From positions 1 through 64,000 of the forward strand of contig DAOUMV010000021.1 in assembly GCA_034408935.1 (NCBI GenBank): 64,000 bases of DNA, in the 5' to 3' direction. Below are positions 11,193-18,205 of this stretch, one piece after another. The position numbers and the translations under genes were made by a program. Each line of letters begins with the position of its first letter. Position 1 is the first letter of the stretch. This DNA comes from DAOUMF01 sp034408935 (lineage in GTDB: Bacteria; Chloroflexota; Dehalococcoidia; SM23-28-2; RBG-16-64-32). The notes beneath the pieces were generated by a model that did not search any database, was not told where the DNA came from, and saw only the letters and a program-made list of their open reading frames with translations.

Positions 11193-11210
11193 ATACCGAC
11201 CAGTCAGTAT
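11193..11210. promoter_or_regulatory. TetR-type operator
   Basis: ATACCGACCAGTCAGTAT, an inverted repeat of two 8-base arms around CA with one mismatch. It starts just downstream of the -10 hexamer of the small-membrane-protein/tetR operon, so a bound repressor would block transcription initiation. Confidence 0.75.
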
Positions 11211-11237
11211 CTTATCACATGTATGAACACCCGTCAA
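11209..11237 (-). promoter_or_regulatory. Promoter of the small membrane protein-tetR operon
   Basis: Minus-strand TTGACG (11232-11237) and TAAGAT (11209-11214) with a 17-base spacer. The -10 abuts the TetR-type palindrome. Confidence 0.75.
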
Positions 11238-11269
11238 GGTCAATTCGTAAGAGGGGTGTATCAGTAGCT

Positions 11270-11287
11270 GCAGGGCTTTAGCCCTGC
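11270..11287. repeat. Hairpin repeat GCAGGGC-TTTA-GCCCTGC
   Basis: A perfect 7-bp inverted repeat with a TTTA loop between the divergent tetR-operon promoter and the csoR 3' end. There is no T-tract on either strand, so it looks like a dispersed palindromic repeat rather than a canonical terminator. Confidence 0.5.
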
Positions 11288-11319
11288 TCTATCAGGGGCA
11301 GGCGTAAAGCGGTGCGCTT

Positions 11320-11637
11320 CTAGTCCTGCGGCGTGGTGGGCGTGCCGAAGCGGAGCCATAACCGGAGGGCCGACTGGAGGTTGCGGAACCCCTCCTGGTC
11401 AGGAAGGGCGTCCAGCAGACAGTGCTCGATGTGGTGATCCATGATCAGCAGGCCCACCTGGTCCAGCCCGCTGCGGGCCGCCATGAGCTGCGTCAGCACG
11501 TCCTCGCACATCCGATCCTCGGACACCATGCGATGGATGCCGCGGATCTGGCCCTCGATGCGACGTAACCGCGCCAGCAGGGCCTCCGTGTCCACCCTGG
11601 TTTGCTGCGTCACGGGCGATCGTTCCTCCGTTGACAT
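11320..11637 (-). CDS. csoR: CsoR/RcnR family metal- or persulfide-sensing repressor
   Basis: A ~105-residue DUF156 protein. LLARLRRIEGQIRGIHRMVSEDRMCEDVLTQL carries the first ligand Cys, and LLIMDHHIEHCLLDAL provides the His and second Cys. The C-H-C ligand set is that of copper-sensing CsoR; persulfide-sensing CstR uses only the Cys pair. The start is uncertain. The ATG at 11637 lacks a Shine-Dalgarno and lies in the operator palindrome, whereas a GTG eight codons later (11613) has GGAGG about 11 bases upstream. The gene is divergent from trxA and shares a perfect palindromic operator with it. Longer upstream reading is a shadow of trxA. Confidence 0.88.
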   Translation of the reverse strand: MSTEERSPVTQQTRVDTEALLARLRRIEGQIRGIHRMVSEDRMCEDVLTQLMAARSGLDQVGLLIMDHHIEHCLLDALPDQEGFRNLQSALRLWLRFGTPTTPQD

Positions 11638-11660
11638 ACCCCTATGGGGTATGCTAGCAT
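11631..11660 (+). promoter_or_regulatory. trxA promoter with CsoR-type operator in the spacer
   Basis: TTGACA at 11631-11636 and CTAGCA at 11654-11659 (or TAGCAT at 11655-11660) give a 17-18 base spacer. The spacer contains almost all of the perfect palindrome ATACCCCTATGGGGTAT (11636-11652), a G/C-tract operator typical of CsoR-family proteins. Repressor binding would occlude RNA polymerase directly. Confidence 0.8.
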
Positions 11661-11740
11661 CTCTCAGTGAATCGGTCAAGACCCGCAAACCGTATCGTTG
11701 GACGGGTGCGAGAGCAGAACAGGATGGCAAGGAGGATCGG

Positions 11741-12067
11741 ATGAGCAAGCCAGCAGAAGTGACCGACGGCACCTTCGAGACCGAGGTCTTGAAGTCCGAT
11801 AAGCCGGTCCTTGTGGATTTCTGGGCCCCCTGGTGCGGCCCCTGCCGCATGGTCGCGCCTGTGGTGGAGGAGCTGTCCGAGGAGTACAGCGACAAGGTGA
11901 AGTTCCTCAAGCTCAACACCGACGACAACATGAACACCGCCGCCACCTACGGGATCCGCAGCATCCCTACCCTCCTGATGTTCAAGGGCGGGCAGGCCAT
12001 CGATCAGATCATCGGTTTCCGTCCCAAGGGAGACCTGAAGAAGGTCATCGATAAGGCTCTCGCCTAG
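11741..12067 (+). CDS. trxA: Thioredoxin
   Basis: A 108-residue cytoplasmic disulfide reductant with the active site FWAPWCGPCRM (WCGPC) near residue 30, the cis-proline region IRSIPTLLMFKGG, and typical alpha/beta order and length. The ATG at 11741 has GGAGG 5 bases upstream. The promoter upstream holds a CsoR-type operator, linking thioredoxin to copper or sulfane-sulfur stress. Directly downstream is only the beginning of a thioredoxin reductase gene, so its reductase partner has been lost from this locus. Confidence 0.95.
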   Translation: MSKPAEVTDGTFETEVLKSDKPVLVDFWAPWCGPCRMVAPVVEELSEEYSDKVKFLKLNTDDNMNTAATYGIRSIPTLLMFKGGQAIDQIIGFRPKGDLKKVIDKALA

Positions 12068-12081
12068 TGGCTGAAGGGATC

Positions 12082-12174
12082 GTGTCTAGGCAGGCATATG
12101 ACATCGTAGTTGTCGGCGGCGGGCCAGCGGGCCTCGCCGCCGGTCTCTGTCTGAGCAACGCCCTCGCCGCCTGA
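12082..12174 (+). pseudogene. Thioredoxin reductase N-terminal remnant
   Basis: Beginning at a GTG, 30 codons encode YDIVVVGGGPAGLAAGL, the FAD-binding dinucleotide motif of thioredoxin reductases, then run into TGA. No recognisable reductase sequence follows in any frame; a tRNA gene begins 100 bases later. The position 15 bases after trxA is the expected place for trxB. I read it as a truncated gene left by a rearrangement next to the tRNA. Confidence 0.7.
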
Positions 12175-12274
12175 GGAATAGCGCTCGCGAGGTTCCCTTG
12201 GCCCCCAGTCCCGCGCTCAGAGGCTGTATACTCCTACTCAGCGGGCAGCGGTGCTGTCCTCTTGTGTTGGCCGC

Positions 12275-12371
12275 GGGAGTGGAAGGGCCCCGGTGGGCCT
12301 CGCGGTCTTCAAAACCGTTGTGGGGCGGTGGACCCGTCCCGGGTGGGTTCGACTCCCATGCACTCCCGCCA
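12275..12371 (+). tRNA. selC: tRNA-Sec (anticodon TCA)
   Basis: About 97 bases with an extended acceptor stem (GGGAGTG pairing with CACTCCC), an extended D-arm, the anticodon loop CTTCAAA with anticodon TCA inside a 5-bp stem (GCGGT/ACCGT), a long variable arm, the T-arm GTGGG-TTCGACT-CCCAT, the discriminator G and an encoded CCA. It aligns well with E. coli selC. The eighth acceptor pair appears to be G-G, a minor deviation. It implies that the organism makes selenoproteins; selA, selB and selD are not in this window. Its 3' 17 bases are duplicated at 22464-22480. Confidence 0.93.
12355..12371 (+). other. Attachment-type direct repeat, left (3' end of selC)
   Basis: CCCATGCACTCCCGCCA, the terminal 17 bases of the tRNA-Sec gene, identical to 22464-22480 in the same orientation. 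Integrases commonly use tRNA 3' ends as attachment sites. Confidence 0.75.
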
Positions 12372-12401
12372 ATACGGAATAGTGGGTAAGTGGCGAGCAT
12401 C

Positions 12402-12439
12402 TAAGGCTCGCAGCATTTGTCGCCCAAAACGGCGACAAG
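12402..12439 (+). repeat. 38-bp hairpin-containing dispersed repeat, copy 1
   Basis: Identical at 35 of 38 positions to 37048-37085. The core is TTGTCGCC and GGCGACAA, an 8-bp perfect stem with a six-base loop (CAAAAC here). It lies 30 bases after selC. Confidence 0.75.
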
Positions 12440-12483
12440 CGCCAGGACGCTTACCACCAGCATCACAAGATTGGCCCGCTCGA

Positions 12484-13362
12484 TCAGCCGGACGGAGCAG
12501 CGCCTGCAGTAGTGCTCTCCCGCGACCTGCTCGAAGCTACACCGTGATATTCGGGCCAGAGGACCAGTAGGAGAGTGCGCGACCGCCGGAGACATTCGCT
12601 CGCCACGCTGCCGAAGATCGTTCGCTTGAGGCCGCCTCTTGAGTGCGATGACATGGCCAGCATCGCATCTCGCCGTCCCTCCAAATAGCGACAGATGGCG
12701 TCCCCCGGGTCCCCATGGAGGACGTCCCAGTCCGGCCGCACTCCATAGGCCTTCTCGATCTCTGCTGCTTGTGACCGTACGTATGAGGACTCCAGCACAT
12801 CTCCCTCCGGTACACCTGGCGGCACCCGCACGTCCGGCGAAACAACGTGCACTAGGACGAGGTGAGCCTTCAGAGACTCCGCCATCTCTACGGCCGCCGG
12901 GATCATGCTTTCAGAGAACGCAGAGCCGCTCAGGGGGAGAACTACTCTCTCGATCTGGGGGGCTGTCCCCACCTTCTCCTTGGAATTGCCTCGAGGTCGA
13001 TAAAGCAGGATCGGCTGTCCTGAGTTGCGCACCACGCCCAGGGCGACGCTGCCCAGGAGGGCCTCCAAGAAACCCGTCCGTCCGTGTGATGTCATGGCGA
13101 CAAGGGCGCGCGGTTCTCGACTCGCCTCGTCCAGGATCGCACTCGTTACGTCGGTCTGCGCCAGCGATATCTTGCCTTCAGCATCTAGGTCGCGGGCCAA
13201 AGCCTCAAGATATTCCCTGGTGGCTGGGATCTTGCCTTCGTCGCTTACCACTCGCAGTAAGGTAAGTCGCGCCCCGGTTGCGCGGGCGATCCCCTTGGCG
13301 TAGGGGAGCATCTCTTCCGAGTATGCCGAGCCGTCGAGCGGGACTAGAATGCGGCCTCCCAT
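12484..13362 (-). CDS. Tandem-domain universal stress protein
   Basis: 292 residues with two UspA domains. Domain 1 begins ILVPLDGSAYSEEMLPYA and ends with the nucleotide-binding MTSHGRTGFLEALLGSVALGVVRNS. Domain 2 begins RVVLPLSGSAFSESMI and ends MSSHSRGGLKRTIFGSVASECLRRS. The G-x2-G-x9-G-(S) pattern of ATP-binding Usps is present in domain 1. The ATG at 13362 is chosen because the frame further upstream belongs to no family. It is the last gene of the hydrogenase strand, 17 bases after the unknown protein's stop, and probably in the same transcript. Confidence 0.88.
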   Translation of the reverse strand: MGGRILVPLDGSAYSEEMLPYAKGIARATGARLTLLRVVSDEGKIPATREYLEALARDLDAEGKISLAQTDVTSAILDEASREPRALVAMTSHGRTGFLEALLGSVALGVVRNSGQPILLYRPRGNSKEKVGTAPQIERVVLPLSGSAFSESMIPAAVEMAESLKAHLVLVHVVSPDVRVPPGVPEGDVLESSYVRSQAAEIEKAYGVRPDWDVLHGDPGDAICRYLEGRRDAMLAMSSHSRGGLKRTIFGSVASECLRRSRTLLLVLWPEYHGVASSRSRESTTAGAAPSG

Positions 13363-13379
13363 CGTCTGCCTCCTTATTT

Positions 13380-14135
13380 CTACTTTCCCAACTTCGGCTG
13401 TTGATGCACGCGGTTGCAGAGAGCCATATGCCACCGTGTGTAGCGCTCCAGGTTCGACTGCTGCCCGGGGGTCAGGATGTCGCAAGCCCAACCCCAGTGG
13501 ATCGACACCCAGTCGCCGTTCCGCACGTCGTCCACGAAACCGCGGCCGTCAACCCGCCGAGATATCGTCTCCCGTCTCGCCTCCGCAAGTTCCAGCCTAT
13601 CCCCGCGCAGCACCAGGGGCTCCACCTCCACCACCAGGTCCGACGCTCCCACCGACAGCACCCTGCCCCAGCGGATGCGGCACTGCTCCATCGTCTCCAG
13701 CATGTGATCCACAGCCCCGTTGCGCATGAAGCCGATGCGGGGGTAGATCTCGAACACGTGAAAGCTGTGGTGGGGGCGGGCGCCGGCGGGGACCTTCGAG
13801 ACCAGCCCGCACCACTCCTTCGCGCCGGTCCTGCTCCTGAACCGCTCGTCCAAGGAGCGGAAGAGGCTACCCATGTCCACGCGGTCCAGAAGACGATTGC
13901 CGATCCAATACGCCTCTACAACGTGTGAGTCTAGGGGATCGGCGATCCCGTTGGCGCGGGCAATGAGCTCGAGGTACGGGAAGGCTCCATCGAACTGGTA
14001 TTCCAGCTCAACGAGGCCGCGGTCGACACGACCGTCCAGGCCGTACTCGAACAGGGCGAGGTTGTCGTCACCGCCGCAGTAGCCCAGAAAGTTGGGCTTG
14101 AACGCGTAGCGCAGGAAGAGCTGCGGACCTTCCAC
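13380..14135 (-). CDS. Hydrogenase-cluster protein of unknown function (possibly DUF6390)
   Basis: 251 residues, no signal peptide, rich in aromatic residues (FLRYAFKPNFLGYCGGDDNLALFEYG, HHSFHVFEIYPRIGFMRNG, WVSIHWGWACDILTP). I believe it matches a family seen next to [NiFe] hydrogenase genes (DUF6390), but I hold this loosely. The start GTG at 14135 shares a base with the EamA stop codon (TAGTG) and has GGAGG 6 bases upstream, so translation is coupled. Upstream in-frame sequence is a shadow of the EamA gene. A role in hydrogenase maturation or assembly would fit, but only by neighbourhood. Confidence 0.75.
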   Translation of the reverse strand: MEGPQLFLRYAFKPNFLGYCGGDDNLALFEYGLDGRVDRGLVELEYQFDGAFPYLELIARANGIADPLDSHVVEAYWIGNRLLDRVDMGSLFRSLDERFRSRTGAKEWCGLVSKVPAGARPHHSFHVFEIYPRIGFMRNGAVDHMLETMEQCRIRWGRVLSVGASDLVVEVEPLVLRGDRLELAEARRETISRRVDGRGFVDDVRNGDWVSIHWGWACDILTPGQQSNLERYTRWHMALCNRVHQQPKLGK

Positions 14136-15151
14136 TACGGCCCTCCGGTGGGGGATGGGACCAATTCTCGCTGTTCGGCAGGGCGACGGATGGAGGCGGT
14201 GGCGAAGATCAGGACGGCACCAAGCAGTACAGCGTAGCCCATCAACTGCTCCGAGGTTGGCATAGCACGCCCGGCGATGGCGTTCAGGGCAGCCGTAATG
14301 GGAGCGCCGACGGTAAGCACGCAGGTCACCGCCGTGGCGGGTGCGAGCTTGAGGGCGGCGTACCAGGTGGCTACGTACCCCAGCAGGAGCACGCTGGTGC
14401 CCACCACCCAGGCCCACTGAACCGTGGTCAGCTCAACGGCGGCACCGATCTTGCCGATGAGGGCCAGGTAGACCAGCAGCAGAACGGCCCCCACGGTCAT
14501 ACGGCCTGAAGCGGCCAGGCCAGCGCTGGTGGAGGAGAGGAGCCGCCTCGCCAGCGTCACCTCGCAGGCCCAGAGGAGCGTCGCGCCGAAGACCATCGCC
14601 ACACCGGTGCCAGCAAGGCTCCCGGGGTCGCCCAGCAGCCACTGGGCCAGGAAGAGCAGCCCCAAGGCACCGAGCTGAGCCCTGCCCAGGCGCTCGCGGA
14701 GGAGGATCACGGCCAGGATGGCGACCCAGACGAAGAGCGTCTTGTGGAGAAAGGCGGCGTTGCCGGAGTCGACGCGCGCTAGCCCTTCGAAGAAGAGGAC
14801 GAAGGGGATGCTGCCGCCGATAACGCCGAGGAGCAGCAGGCCAAGCCCCCTTTTCGGCCTGAGGCGCCTCGCCTCGGCCAGGCGTTGAGGCTGTAGCAGG
14901 AGGACGAGAAGGACGGCGCCCACGAAAGTGTTCTTCAGGGCTGTGAAGACCGTGGGACTATCGAACTCCTTCACGGCGTACGAGTTGATGAAGATGGCGA
15001 AGCCGCTGATGGCGGCCGTCACCAGCGCCAGGGCGACCCCGCGGGCGGAACGCGACCTGTCCAGTTCCAGCCGCAGCCTGTCAAGGGTAGCGGCCCCTAT
15101 CGACAGCGGTCGCGGGACGGAGGTGGCGGTCTGCTCGTCAAGGTGTCTCAT
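14135..15151 (-). CDS. EamA/DMT-type membrane transporter
   Basis: 338 residues with about ten predicted transmembrane helices in two EamA-like halves (ARGVALALVTAAISGFAIFINSYAV, LLLLGVIGGSIPFVLFFEGLARVDSGNAAFLHKTLFVWVAILAVILL, then VATWYAALKLAPATAVTCVLTVGAPITAALN, MGYAVLLGAVLIFATASI). Such transporters move small metabolites; the substrate is not predictable. The gene overlaps hypC by 14 bases and is coupled to the downstream unknown gene, so it is embedded in the hydrogenase maturation block. That is unusual and hints at a nickel-, cofactor- or redox-related cargo, though this is inference. Confidence 0.85.
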   Translation of the reverse strand: MRHLDEQTATSVPRPLSIGAATLDRLRLELDRSRSARGVALALVTAAISGFAIFINSYAVKEFDSPTVFTALKNTFVGAVLLVLLLQPQRLAEARRLRPKRGLGLLLLGVIGGSIPFVLFFEGLARVDSGNAAFLHKTLFVWVAILAVILLRERLGRAQLGALGLLFLAQWLLGDPGSLAGTGVAMVFGATLLWACEVTLARRLLSSTSAGLAASGRMTVGAVLLLVYLALIGKIGAAVELTTVQWAWVVGTSVLLLGYVATWYAALKLAPATAVTCVLTVGAPITAALNAIAGRAMPTSEQLMGYAVLLGAVLIFATASIRRPAEQRELVPSPTGGP

Positions 15152-15368
15152 CTAGCACCTCCAGCAGGTCATCGAAAAGACCGACACGGGCTAGCGCCTC
15201 TTCCTCCTCGAGGCGGTCGACTATCGTGCCGCCCGAGATGACGACATAGTCGCCCACCTGCACCTCGGGCGCGAAGAGGGTGGAGGCGGGGCGGATATGA
15301 CCCCGCACCTCCACGCGGGCGCCGTCTGCCCCCAGGGAGATCACCTTGCCGGGGATCGCTATGCACAT
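15138..15368 (-). CDS. hypC: Hydrogenase maturation chaperone HypC
   Basis: 76 residues starting MCIAIPGKV, the family signature in which Cys2 binds the Fe(CN)2CO unit and the hydrogenase precursor. The rest (VEVRGHIRPASTLFAPEVQVGDYVVISGGTIVDRLEEEEA) is a typical HypC/HupF beta-barrel and C-terminal helix. The start at 15368 is fixed by the requirement for MC. The gene lies 7 bases after hypA and overlaps the EamA gene. HypB, D, E and F are absent from the window, so cofactor synthesis must be completed by genes elsewhere. Confidence 0.93.
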   Translation of the reverse strand: MCIAIPGKVISLGADGARVEVRGHIRPASTLFAPEVQVGDYVVISGGTIVDRLEEEEALARVGLFDDLLEVLDETP

Positions 15369-15375
15369 CGCCAGG

Positions 15376-15639
15376 TCACTCCTTGATGTCGATGCTCTCG
15401 ACCCGCAGAGAGTCAGCATCTGGAGCCGCCGCGTCGGCCCCCAAGACGGCCTCCAGTCGGGCTCCCTCGGCAGAGGTGCCGCGGGCGGCCTCAGCGAAGT
15501 GCTGTTGGAGGTGATCGGCGGAGACCCCGGACAACGCGCCAAGAGTGACCTTCACGCCGACGACCCGCCGTGCGTGCCGCTCGCACGCCACCGCATCGAT
15601 CTTGCTCACCAAATCCTGTGCCAGCCGTAGTTCATGCAT
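15376..15639 (-). CDS. hypA: HypA-like nickel chaperone lacking the zinc-binding domain
   Basis: 87 residues. The N-terminus MHELRLAQDLVSKIDAVACERHARRVVGVKVTLGALSGVSADHL matches HypA, including His2, a Ni ligand, and Glu3. The usual ~30-residue zinc ribbon with two CxxC motifs is missing. Only GARLEAVLGADAAAPDADSLRVESIDIKE follows, whose end corresponds to the normal C-terminus, so an internal segment seems deleted in frame rather than the gene being frameshifted. It overlaps the protease gene by 8 bases. It may still deliver nickel, or be a degenerate partner of a full HypA elsewhere. Confidence 0.85.
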   Translation of the reverse strand: MHELRLAQDLVSKIDAVACERHARRVVGVKVTLGALSGVSADHLQQHFAEAARGTSAEGARLEAVLGADAAAPDADSLRVESIDIKE

Positions 15640-16138
15640 GATGGCTCAACACCCTTGATGGCCCCATCATCGCCTTGGCCTCCTCCAAGACGGTTTCGAC
15701 AGCGCTTGAGACGGCTGCCTTCACTTCTTGCGAGAGGCCAAGGCCCGCGCGGAAATCCTCGCCCTCGATCCCTACCACGATCAACCGCTTGGGCAGCCTA
15801 TTCGTCGCCCTGGCCAGCTCGATCGCGTCGGAGACGCTGATGGCGTGGGTCGAATGGAAGAAGATGTCGTCACCTCGAGTCAAGGCTCGACGGGACAGCC
15901 GATGTATCGTGCCTGGGACGGAGCCGGAGCGCACGGCGTCGATGAGGATCACGGCGTCCGCCTCATCCCACGCGTCGATGAGCGATATCCCCTCACCGGG
16001 TGCCTCCACCACGGCGATGCCGTCCACATTTCGCTCCCCAAGGCGCCGTGCCACCACAAGCCCCACCGCGTCATCGCTGCGGAAGTCGTTTCCGACGCCG
16101 ATCACGAGGACGCGTGCCTCCTTCTTGTCCTCGTTCAA
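15632..16138 (-). CDS. Hydrogenase maturation protease (HycI/HyaD-type)
   Basis: 168 residues. It removes the C-terminal peptide of the large subunit once nickel is inserted. VLVIGVGNDFRSDDAVGLVVARRL holds the first Ni-binding acid, ILIDAVRSGSVPGTIHRL the second, and FFHSTHAISVSDAIELARATNRLPKRLIVVGIEG the conserved His and substrate-binding segment. The start ATG at 16138 overlaps the large-subunit stop (ATGA). Its direct coupling to the large subunit suggests it is dedicated to this enzyme, whose C-terminal extension after DPCISCSAH is present. Confidence 0.93.
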   Translation of the reverse strand: MNEDKKEARVLVIGVGNDFRSDDAVGLVVARRLGERNVDGIAVVEAPGEGISLIDAWDEADAVILIDAVRSGSVPGTIHRLSRRALTRGDDIFFHSTHAISVSDAIELARATNRLPKRLIVVGIEGEDFRAGLGLSQEVKAAVSSAVETVLEEAKAMMGPSRVLSHHA

Positions 16139-17436
16139 GGCTCCTCCTCACGCTCCACTTGGAGCTTCAGGAAATGCGCGGAGCAGGAGATACAGGGATC
16201 GTAGTTACGGATCGCCTGCTCGCACTGCCATGTGAGGTCCTCCTGTGGCAGATCGATGTTCTGGGCGACGAAGTAGCGGAGGTCACTCTCGATGATTCCC
16301 TGATTCTGAGAGGTGGGCGGGACGATCTTGGCGTCCAGGATGGAGCCGTCATCGGCGATGCGGTAGCGGTGGTAGAGGATGCCGCGGGGAGCCTCGGTGC
16401 AGGCGAAGCCGGTCGCCGCCCGCGGCAGGACATCGACGGCGGCCTCCTCGGGCGGCTCGTAGTCGTCGATGAGGCGCAGGGCCTCGTCGCAGGCGTAGAG
16501 GACCTCCACGCTGCGGACGATGATGCTCTGTAAGGGGTTGCGGCAAACGGGGCCGAGACCTGCCTCCTTCGCAGCCTCCTGCGCCAGAGGCGAGAGCCGG
16601 TCGAAGTTCAGGTTGTAGCGCGCCAGGGGGCCGACAAGGTAGCTGCCACGGCCCTTCAGCGAGGAGTGGAGCGCGTTGGACCGCTCCACGTGTGACTCCT
16701 CGATATTATCGTCGAACTCCCGGACGGCGATGTCCAGCCCCTTGTTGGAGACAAGGCGACCCTCGTTGAACGGGTACTCGTCTGGGTGGCGGAGGGAGAC
16801 GAACTCGTAGTCCTGCTTGAAGTCCGGGAACTCGAAGCCCGCCACCCAGCGGATCGTATCGAGAGCCGCGTCGCGGGCCCACTCGAGCTTGTCGGCGAGC
16901 GGTGCAAGCTCGGCCTTGCTCGGGACGCGGTAGAAGCCGCCTACCCGCACGTTGATAGGGTGGACGGAGCGGCCGCCGATGACGTCCATGATGTCGTTGC
17001 CGATCTTCTTCAACTGAAGGCCGCGCTGGACAACGTCCGCGTGGTCGTGGGCCATGTGGACTGCGCTCTCGTAGCCCAGGAAGTCGGGGGCGTGGAGCAT
17101 GTAGACGTGTAGGGCGTGGCTCTGGATCCACTCGCCGCAGTAGATGAGGCGGCGCAGCTTTCGTAGCCCATCGCCGACCCGTACACCGAAGGCATCCTCC
17201 ATAGCGTGACAGGCGCTCATCTGGTAGGCGACTGGACAGATGCCGCATATGCGGGCCGTGATGTCAGGGGCCTCCCTGAAGTCGCGGCCGCGGAGGAACG
17301 CCTCGAAGAAGCGCGGCGGCTCGTAGATCTGAAGCTCCACATTTTCGACGGCGCCGTCCCTGACGCGCACGTAGAGGGCACCCTCGCCCTCCACGCGGGC
17401 GAGAGCGCTCACCTTTATCGTCCTAGTCCGGCTCAT
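16135..17436 (-). CDS. [NiFe] hydrogenase large (catalytic, alpha) subunit, group 3b-like
   Basis: 433 residues carrying the Ni-Fe active-site ligands: L1 motif RICGICPVAYQMSACHA near residue 62 and L2 motif DPCISCSAHFL near the C-terminus, followed by a 12-15-residue tail removed by the protease. The last ligand is Cys, not selenocysteine, despite the nearby tRNA-Sec. The N-terminal KVSALARVEGEGALYV and the short length fit cytoplasmic group 3 enzymes. With the small, gamma and beta subunits alongside, the enzyme most likely couples H2 to NAD(P) and possibly sulfur. The ATG at 17436 overlaps the small-subunit gene by 14 bases. An upstream extension is a shadow. Confidence 0.93.
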   Translation of the reverse strand: MSRTRTIKVSALARVEGEGALYVRVRDGAVENVELQIYEPPRFFEAFLRGRDFREAPDITARICGICPVAYQMSACHAMEDAFGVRVGDGLRKLRRLIYCGEWIQSHALHVYMLHAPDFLGYESAVHMAHDHADVVQRGLQLKKIGNDIMDVIGGRSVHPINVRVGGFYRVPSKAELAPLADKLEWARDAALDTIRWVAGFEFPDFKQDYEFVSLRHPDEYPFNEGRLVSNKGLDIAVREFDDNIEESHVERSNALHSSLKGRGSYLVGPLARYNLNFDRLSPLAQEAAKEAGLGPVCRNPLQSIIVRSVEVLYACDEALRLIDDYEPPEEAAVDVLPRAATGFACTEAPRGILYHRYRIADDGSILDAKIVPPTSQNQGIIESDLRYFVAQNIDLPQEDLTWQCEQAIRNYDPCISCSAHFLKLQVEREEEP

Positions 17437-18205
17437 GGGCCTCGCTCTCAGTCCTGAAGGCTTCGGCGTAGGCGTTGAAGGTTCGAAAGGCGCGCACGAG
17501 CTCGCGCTCCTCCACACCGAGACGCCGCCACCAACCGCTCAGCGATGTCGTGTTGGGCGTCTCCTTGGGCCCGAAGCAGCCGTAGCAGCCTCGGTCGTAC
17601 GCGGGGCAGATGGCGCCGCAGCCAGCGTGGGTGACCGGGCCCAGGCAGGGAATACCGCGAGCAACCATGACGCAGACGGTGCCACGGAGCTTGCACTCGA
17701 CGCAGACGCTGTGGGGTGGAACATTCGGGTGACGGTTGTGGAGGAAGGCGCTGATCACCTCGACGAGCTGATCCTTGTTGATGGGGCAGCCGCGCAGCTC
17801 GAAGTCGACGCTGACGTGCTGCTCGATAGGTGTGGAGGTCTGGAGAGTGTCGATGTAGTGGGGCGTGGCGTAGACGATGGAGATGAACTCGTCGACATCC
17901 TTGAAGTTGCGTAGGGCTTGAATGCCGCCGGCGGTGGCACATGCCCCGATGGTCACAAGGTACTTGGAGGCTCGTCGGACCTGCTGGACGCGCGCCGCGT
18001 CGTGCTCCGTCGTAATGGACCCTTCCACAAGGGAGAGATCGTACGGGCCCCTGACGGTGGCACGGGAGGCCTCCAGAAAGTAAGCTATCTCGACCTCTCC
18101 TGCGACTGCGAGGAGCTCATCCTCGCAGTTGAGGATGCCGAGCTGGCAGCCGTCGCAGGAGGCGAATTTCCAGACGGCGAGCTTGGGCTTGCGAGCGCGT
18201 CTCAT
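17423..18205 (-). CDS. [NiFe] hydrogenase small (delta) subunit
   Basis: 260 residues, cytoplasmic (no Tat signal). It holds the Fe-S relay: FASCDGCQLGILN (proximal cluster CxxC near residue 16), GACATAGGIQALRN, ELRGCPINK, VCVECKLRGTVCVM and PCLGPVTHAGCGAICPAYDRGCYGCFGP. This pattern matches group 3b/3d small subunits. The ATG at 18205 overlaps the stop of the gamma-subunit gene (TGATG). It transfers electrons between the Ni-Fe site and the FAD subunit. Sequence upstream in the same frame is a shadow of the gamma gene. Confidence 0.93.
   Translation of the reverse strand: MRRARKPKLAVWKFASCDGCQLGILNCEDELLAVAGEVEIAYFLEASRATVRGPYDLSLVEGSITTEHDAARVQQVRRASKYLVTIGACATAGGIQALRNFKDVDEFISIVYATPHYIDTLQTSTPIEQHVSVDFELRGCPINKDQLVEVISAFLHNRHPNVPPHSVCVECKLRGTVCVMVARGIPCLGPVTHAGCGAICPAYDRGCYGCFGPKETPNTTSLSGWWRRLGVEERELVRAFRTFNAYAEAFRTESEAHEPD

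Noticed and set aside
12082..12570. The TGA ending the trxB-like fragment as a selenocysteine codon, suggested by the adjacent tRNA-Sec
   Set aside because: Sequence after the TGA has no similarity to thioredoxin reductase and runs through the tRNA gene itself; no selenocysteine-insertion hairpin was apparent directly after it.
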